Assembly: GCA_017599285.1 (NCBI GenBank)
Contig: JAGFXX010000001.1
Location: forward strand, 2,170,001-2,234,000
From: Cereibacter azotoformans
Lineage (GTDB): Bacteria; Pseudomonadota; Alphaproteobacteria; Rhodobacterales; Rhodobacteraceae
Direction of reading: 5' to 3'
Length of the DNA: 64,000 nt
Under the pieces are notes generated by a model that ran no database searches, was not told where the DNA came from, and worked only from the letters and a program-made list of their open reading frames with translations. Below are positions 58,540 to 64,000 of the stretch, piece by piece. A program made the translations under genes and the position numbers. Every line of letters starts with the position of its first letter. Within the stretch, counting starts at the first letter, position 1.

Positions 58540-61301
58540 TGCCCGAGCCTTTCCAGCAGCGCCGGCACATGAACCTGGTCGGACTTGTAGTTGCCCGTCA
58601 GCACATGCATCACGAGGTTGATCCCGAAGCGCCAGGCGATCTCGCGCTGCCGGTCGCCCGCATAGCCGCGGCCCACGGGCAGAAGCTCCATCCCGCGCTC
58701 GTCCACCGCCCAGGCCGAGGCCCAGTCATTGCCGCCGATCACCACCGGCGTCACGCCGTCGTTGAGATTGCGGAAGGGCATCCCCTCAGCCTGCTGGGCA
58801 TCGGGCGGTGCGGCCTCGACCCAGACGGGCGCGTTCTGGTAGCGGCCGGGGAAGTCCTGCAGCAGGTAGAAGGTGCGGGTCAGGACATGATCCTGCGGGA
58901 TGGTCTCGAGCGGCGGAATGTCGAGCGGGGCCGCCAGCTGCTGCAGACGCCGCGCCTCGGGGGTGGAGCCACCGCCCACGCCCGCGTCACGCGTGTCGAA
59001 GAGGATCATCCCGCCGGTGCGCAGATAGGCGTTGAGGCGGCTGTAGGCCTCGGCCGAGGGCATGGGCTGACTCGCCGTCACGGGCCAGTAGAGAAAGGGG
59101 AAGAAGGCCAGCTCGTCCCGCTCGATGTCGAGACCCATCGGCGCGCCGGGCTCGACCGACGTCCGTTCGCGCAAGCGGAGGCCGAGGCCGCGGAGGCCCG
59201 CCTCGGCCACGCGGTTCACCTGCGCATCGTCGGTCTGGACAAAGGCGAGGTGAACCTCGGCCGTGGCCTCGACGGCGAACGTGTCGTCGGGCGCATCGGG
59301 ATCGGCCTGCGCCCGCGCCTCGCCTGCGCCAAGCGCGAGGCAGGCCAGCAGCGCCGCACCCCGCACCGCGCCCATGCCCGACCCGAGCCGGCCCGAGACG
59401 AACAGCGCCGCCAGCACGTCGATCAGCAGAAGCCCCAGCGCCCCGGCGAGGAACGCGCCCTTCAGGGCCTGTTCCTCGGTGGCCTCGAGCCCTTCGACGG
59501 GGATCCGGTCGGGCCAGGTCGTGGCCACCAGCTCGGTCTCGGGCCCGACCGCGTTCAGCGCCACCCGCCGGTCCGTGCCCGCATAAAGGCCGGGCGGCAG
59601 CGCCGGCCCCGGTGTGCCCTCGGCGAGACGCTCGCCCGCCACACCCGCCACCTCGCCCGAGTCGCGCGGCGTGCCGAACCCGTCGAGCACCACCTCGGGC
59701 ACCCAGACCTGCCCCGCCAGATCGGCCGCATCCGGCGCGGTGGGGCGGGTCGAGACGGCCAGCCGTTCGAGCATCTGCACGAAGAGGCCCGAGAGCGGCA
59801 GGCTCGACCATTCGGCATTGGCCGTGACATGGACCAGCACCACCTGCCCCTGCCCCACCGCCTTGCGCGTCACAAGGGGCGTCCCATCGGCCAGCGAGGC
59901 GATGGTGCGCTGGCCCAGCTCGGGATCGGGCTGCGCCAGAACCTGCGCCGACACCGACACTTCGGGCGGGACCGGCAGGCCGTGGAAGGGCGAGCCTTCG
60001 GGGAAGGGCGCCAGCGTCTTTGGCTCACCCCAGCTCATCGCGCCGCCGACCGTGCGGCCGCCCTCGCGCAGCCGCACCGGCAGCAGGGGATCTTCGGTCA
60101 TCCGGCTCACGTCCGACGAGGCCAGTTGCGGGCCGGCGAAGCGCAGCAGCAACCCGCCGCTGTCGAGCCAGTCGAGGATGGCATCCTGCTCGGATTGCGT
60201 GAGGCGCGCGACATCGGCCAGCACCACCACGTCCGGGCTGGCCAGCAGCACATCCTGGAGCGATCCGTCGATCAGGTCGGCCACCGGCTCCAGCGCCTGC
60301 CGCAGATAGTGGGTCGGCGACAGAAGCTGAAGCTGCTCGCGCCCCGCGCGGCCCGCGATCAGCGCCACCTTGCGCCGCTTGAGGCTGTCGTCGGTCAGGC
60401 TGACGGCGCCCGCCGACCGCACGCCCGCAATCTCGAAGCGCGAGATGCGGTTGCGCAACTCGGGCGGGAGCGAGAGCGCGGCACTGGCCTCGTCCGAACC
60501 GGCGCCGAACTCGACCGTGGCACGGGCCAACTCGCGCTCGATCCCGGCGGGGTCGAGGCCGCGGGCCAGAACCTCGACCGTCACCGCGTCGGCCGCCGGT
60601 TCGCGCAGCGCCGTCAACTGCACGGCCCCGTCGGCAAAACCCGCGGGGCGCAGGGCGAGGACAGGGCGCGGGCTCTGGAACAGGGTCACCGGGCCACGGG
60701 ACTCGAGCGCCACCAGCAGCGTCTCGCGCCCCGGATGATCCAGCCCGTCCGACAGCCAGAAGCTCTGGAACCGGCCCTCGGGCAGCGCCTCGGCCCAGGG
60801 GCCGAGGTCGGGTATCCAGGGATGCGGGGCCAGGGCCGCCAGCCGGCCCTCCCATGCGCCCGCGCTCTGGAAGGCGGGGGGCTCGGGCCGGTCGGTCAGA
60901 CGCACCACCGCTACGGGGCGGCCGTCGCGGCCAGCCTCTTCCACCAGCGCCGAGGCGCGCTCGATCCGCCGCGGCCAGTCGCGCGCGTCGGCCCAACTGC
61001 CATCGAGCAGGATCAGGAGCGGCCCGGTTCCGGGCTCGCGCACCTGCGGATTGAGCACCGGCCCCGCAAAGGCCACGATGGCCGCCGCCACGGCAAGCAT
61101 CCGCAGCAAGAGAAGCCACCAGGGGGTCTTGTCGGTCTCGGTCTCGTCGTCGGTGAGGCCGAGCAGCAGCGCCACCCCCGGAAAGCGCCGCCGGATCGGC
61201 GCTGGCGGCACGGCGCGCAGCAGGAGCCACAGCACCGGCAGCAGCACGAGCCCCAGCAGGATCCAGGGCGCGGTGAAACCGACGGGGCCCAGGATCCACA
61301 T
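58536..61301 (-). CDS. DUF4159 / BatA-like membrane protein
   Basis: The 921-residue protein starts with a BatA-type double helix (APWILLGLVLLPVLWLLLRAVPPAPIRRRFPG in pieces, then WWLLLLRMLAVAAAIVAFAGPVL), has a VWA-like segment (LLILLDGSWADARDW near 95-109), another membrane pair near 605-645, and the C-terminal DUF4159 domain (about 680-920) with YWPVTASQPMPSAEAYSRLNAYLRTGGMILFDTRD in pieces, DHVLTRTFYLLQDFPGRYQNAPVWVE in pieces and YAGDRQREIAWRFGINLVMHVLTGNYK in pieces. It overlaps the DUF58 gene by one base. DUF4159 is uncharacterised. Confidence 0.85.
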   Translation of the reverse strand: MWILGPVGFTAPWILLGLVLLPVLWLLLRAVPPAPIRRRFPGVALLLGLTDDETETDKTPWWLLLLRMLAVAAAIVAFAGPVLNPQVREPGTGPLLILLDGSWADARDWPRRIERASALVEEAGRDGRPVAVVRLTDRPEPPAFQSAGAWEGRLAALAPHPWIPDLGPWAEALPEGRFQSFWLSDGLDHPGRETLLVALESRGPVTLFQSPRPVLALRPAGFADGAVQLTALREPAADAVTVEVLARGLDPAGIERELARATVEFGAGSDEASAALSLPPELRNRISRFEIAGVRSAGAVSLTDDSLKRRKVALIAGRAGREQLQLLSPTHYLRQALEPVADLIDGSLQDVLLASPDVVVLADVARLTQSEQDAILDWLDSGGLLLRFAGPQLASSDVSRMTEDPLLPVRLREGGRTVGGAMSWGEPKTLAPFPEGSPFHGLPVPPEVSVSAQVLAQPDPELGQRTIASLADGTPLVTRKAVGQGQVVLVHVTANAEWSSLPLSGLFVQMLERLAVSTRPTAPDAADLAGQVWVPEVVLDGFGTPRDSGEVAGVAGERLAEGTPGPALPPGLYAGTDRRVALNAVGPETELVATTWPDRIPVEGLEATEEQALKGAFLAGALGLLLIDVLAALFVSGRLGSGMGAVRGAALLACLALGAGEARAQADPDAPDDTFAVEATAEVHLAFVQTDDAQVNRVAEAGLRGLGLRLRERTSVEPGAPMGLDIERDELAFFPFLYWPVTASQPMPSAEAYSRLNAYLRTGGMILFDTRDAGVGGGSTPEARRLQQLAAPLDIPPLETIPQDHVLTRTFYLLQDFPGRYQNAPVWVEAAPPDAQQAEGMPFRNLNDGVTPVVIGGNDWASAWAVDERGMELLPVGRGYAGDRQREIAWRFGINLVMHVLTGNYKSDQVHVPALLERLGQ

Positions 61302-62169
61302 CAGGAGGTGCGCTCCAGCGCGCGATAGAGCCAGAGCAGTGCGGGCAGCGCCCCCTGCCCGGTGTGGTGGCAGTGATAGTGCCAGCCCGAGGCCCGGGCG
61401 AGCGTCGCCAGACGATCCTTGCGCTGCGCCAGCCGCTCGAGATACCGGGTGCGCAGGTCGCCCGCGCGCAGCGTCTCGTGGCGCAGGCTGCCGCCCATCG
61501 ACTCGAAGATCGTGCGCCCGTCAAAGGGAAAGGCCTCTTCGGCGGGGTCCAGGACCTGCAGAAGCGCGCCGCGGACGTCGCGATCCGCCGCCCGCTCCAG
61601 CGCGCGCTCGATCGCCTCCAGGTCGCCCAGGAAGTCCGAGATGAACACCATCCGCCCGTGCGCCACGAGGCCTGCGAGGTCGGGTCGGCCGTAGTCCGAG
61701 GCGCCCTCGTCGGCCAGCGCATCGGCAAGACGCAGGATCTGCGACCGACCCGAGCGGGGCCGCGCGATCTCGCCGGCCAGCCCCACCCGCTCGCCGCCGC
61801 GCAGCAGCAGCACGGCCAGCGCCAGCGCCACCAGCCGGGCGCGGTCGGATTTCGGCTCGCGCGCACGGTCGCCCGAGAAGGACATCGAGCGCGACCCGTC
61901 CACCCAGAAGAGCACGGTCTGCGCCGCCTGCCATTCACGCTCGCGCACGAAATGGCTGTCCGAGCGGGCCGAGCGGCGCCAGTCGATCATGCGGGCGCTG
62001 TCCCCCTCATGGGCGGGGCGGTACTGCCAGAACTCGTCGCCCATGCCCGCCCGCCGCCGCCCGTGCTCGCCAAGGATCACGGTCGCGGCGAGATGCTCGG
62101 CCGAGGCCAGAAGGGGCGGCAGGGCCTGCCCCAGCGCCTCGGCCCGCGGGCGGAGGGCGAGGATGTCGC

Positions 62170-62173
<4 letters not shown>
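61301..62173 (-). CDS. DUF58 domain protein
   Basis: The 290-residue protein has the DUF58 signature GDEFWQYRPAHEGDSARMIDWRRSARSD in pieces over 45-72, then FVREREWQAAQTVLFWVDGSRSMSFSG in pieces, with a VWA/MIDAS-like D-x-S-x-S (DGSRS near 91-95), and FISDFLGDLEAIE near 178-190. DUF58 proteins typically occur with MoxR ATPases and are thought to act with them in envelope or complex assembly. No membrane helix is seen, unlike many DUF58 proteins. 4-base overlap with moxR and one-base overlap with the DUF4159 gene. Confidence 0.92.
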
Positions 62174-63186
<1,013 letters not shown>

Positions 63187-63268
63187 GACAACTCTCCCGG
63201 GGGCGTTATATGAGCATCTGACCAAACTATGACGTGCGGCACAAATGGCAAAAAGCGGGAAGGCACAA

Positions 63269-63832
63269 ATGATCGTGAAACCTTCGGCCGAAGGCGTGAT
63301 GGCCCAGGCCGCGGCCGCCGCGAAAAAAGGCCCCGCGCCGGTCCATCTGTGGAATCCGCCCTTCTGCGGCGATCTCGACATCCGCATCGCGCGGGACGGG
63401 ACGTGGTTCTATCAGGGCACGCCGATCGGCCGGCCCGAGATGGTGCGGCTCTTCTCGTCGATCCTGAAGCGCGAGGACGGGAAGTATTTCCTCGTCACCC
63501 CGGTCGAGAAGGTGGGGATCGCCGTCGATGACGCGCCCTTCGTCGCCGTGGATTTCGAGGCGACCGGAGAATGCCCCGACCAGACGGTGACCTTCACCAC
63601 ACAGGTCGGCGACGAGGTGACGGCTGGCCCCGACCACCCGATCCGGGTCGCGCGGGCCGAGGACGGCGAGCCCTCGCCCTATGTCATGGTGCGCGCGGGG
63701 CTCGAGGCGCTGATCGACCGCAAGTCCTTCTACCGGCTGGTCGAGATCGGCGTCCATCACGAGGGCTGGTTCGGCCTGTGGTCGGGCGGCGCCTTCTTCC
63801 CCATCATCCCCTCGGACGAGTTGCCCGCATGA
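63269..63832 (+). CDS. DUF1285 family protein
   Basis: The 187-residue protein has the DUF1285 pattern: PVHLWNPPFCGDLDIRIARDGTWFYQGTPIGRPEMVRLFSSILKREDGKYFLVTPVEKVGI in pieces over about 25-85, and a C-terminal LVEIGVHHEGWFGLWSGGAFFPI. The family has known structures but no known function. The start is chosen at 63269 because GGGAAGG lies 5 bases ahead; ATG 63245 in the same frame lacks an RBS but would give 195 residues. It is divergent from moxR with only 82 bases between and overlaps the next gene by 4 bases. Confidence 0.88.
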   Translation: MIVKPSAEGVMAQAAAAAKKGPAPVHLWNPPFCGDLDIRIARDGTWFYQGTPIGRPEMVRLFSSILKREDGKYFLVTPVEKVGIAVDDAPFVAVDFEATGECPDQTVTFTTQVGDEVTAGPDHPIRVARAEDGEPSPYVMVRAGLEALIDRKSFYRLVEIGVHHEGWFGLWSGGAFFPIIPSDELPA

Positions 63833-64000
63833 TCCCTGCCCGCTTCGCGCCGGTCCTGTTCGGCTTCATCCTGTCGGGCCTGATGTCGGCCATCGTGTCG
63901 GGGGTGGCGACGCTGAAGGCCGTGGGCCTGCCGCCGGGCTTTGCGCTGCAATGGCTGGGGGCCTGGCTCACCTCCTGGAGCATCGCCTTTCCCTCGGTCC
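63829..64000 (+). CDS. DUF2798-type small membrane protein (cut by window edge)
   Basis: The first 57 residues (ARFAPVLFGFILSGLMSAIVSGVATLKAVGLPP in pieces, then FALQWLGAWLTSWSIAFPSV) match the two-helix DUF2798 family of about 75-85 residues. The ATG overlaps the DUF1285 stop as ATGA. The C-terminal end lies beyond the right edge. Function unknown. Confidence 0.8.
   Translation, partial: MIPARFAPVLFGFILSGLMSAIVSGVATLKAVGLPPGFALQWLGAWLTSWSIAFPSV

Overview
The window is about 64 kb of high-GC, densely packed bacterial chromosome. Gene content and order fit an alphaproteobacterium of the Rhodobacterales, most likely Rhodobacter/Cereibacter sphaeroides or a close relative. That placement is an inference from protein features: TRAP dicarboxylate transport with DctSR, an Frc fructose cassette, a fused MrpAB antiporter, bacterial-type GshA, GlcDEF and a multi-operon style CheA. 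No rRNA, tRNA, CRISPR array, insertion sequence or prophage was seen. The two ends cut through genes (cheA on the left, a DUF2798-type membrane protein on the right).

Layout. 1-1466 (minus): end of a chemotaxis operon, STAS protein, CheY, CheA. 1841-6567: a UbiK-like coiled coil, lgt, a MidA-type methyltransferase, pgeF, an Lrp regulator and trxB. 6568-8554: a fused ATP sulfurylase/APS kinase with a structured leader and a strong terminator. 8698-12153 (minus): two short operons (acyltransferase, GST and pterin dehydratase; RidA and glycerophosphodiesterase). 12337-15815: a SitABCD-type Mn/Fe ABC transporter behind a Fur/Mur-like operator. 15790-21576: DctSR facing the DctPQM TRAP transporter. 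21727-24797: a small lipoprotein, adenine deaminase and a DMT exporter. 24794-29798: the frcBCAK fructose transport operon and its divergent ROK regulator FrcR, separated by a long palindrome. 29926-35764: the Mrp cation/proton antiporter.

35812-46895 holds YqgE, a stand-alone DsbD N-terminal domain protein, an unusual uracil-DNA glycosylase, pyrB with an apparently inactive dihydroorotase partner, plsY, a hydrolase, an OmpA/BON protein, ubiA, rsmE and a small membrane protein. 46948-51683 holds gshA, a succinate-semialdehyde-type dehydrogenase, an Hsp20 chaperone with a sigma-32-like promoter, and a periplasmic trypsin-like protein. 51734-55622 is glcDEF. 56473-63186 is a four-gene MoxR/DUF58/DUF4159/membrane-protein operon of unknown role, next to DUF599 and DUF1285 genes.

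Most genes sit in tight, translationally coupled groups (ATGA, GTGA or TGATG overlaps). The strongest leads are the FrcR palindrome whose arms form both -35 boxes, the PyrC homologue without its metal HxH, the family-4 uracil-DNA glycosylase missing three iron-sulfur cysteines, the structured sulfate-assimilation leader, a two-copy intergenic hairpin element, and the MoxR/DUF58/DUF4159 operon. I found no complete new defence or mobile system.
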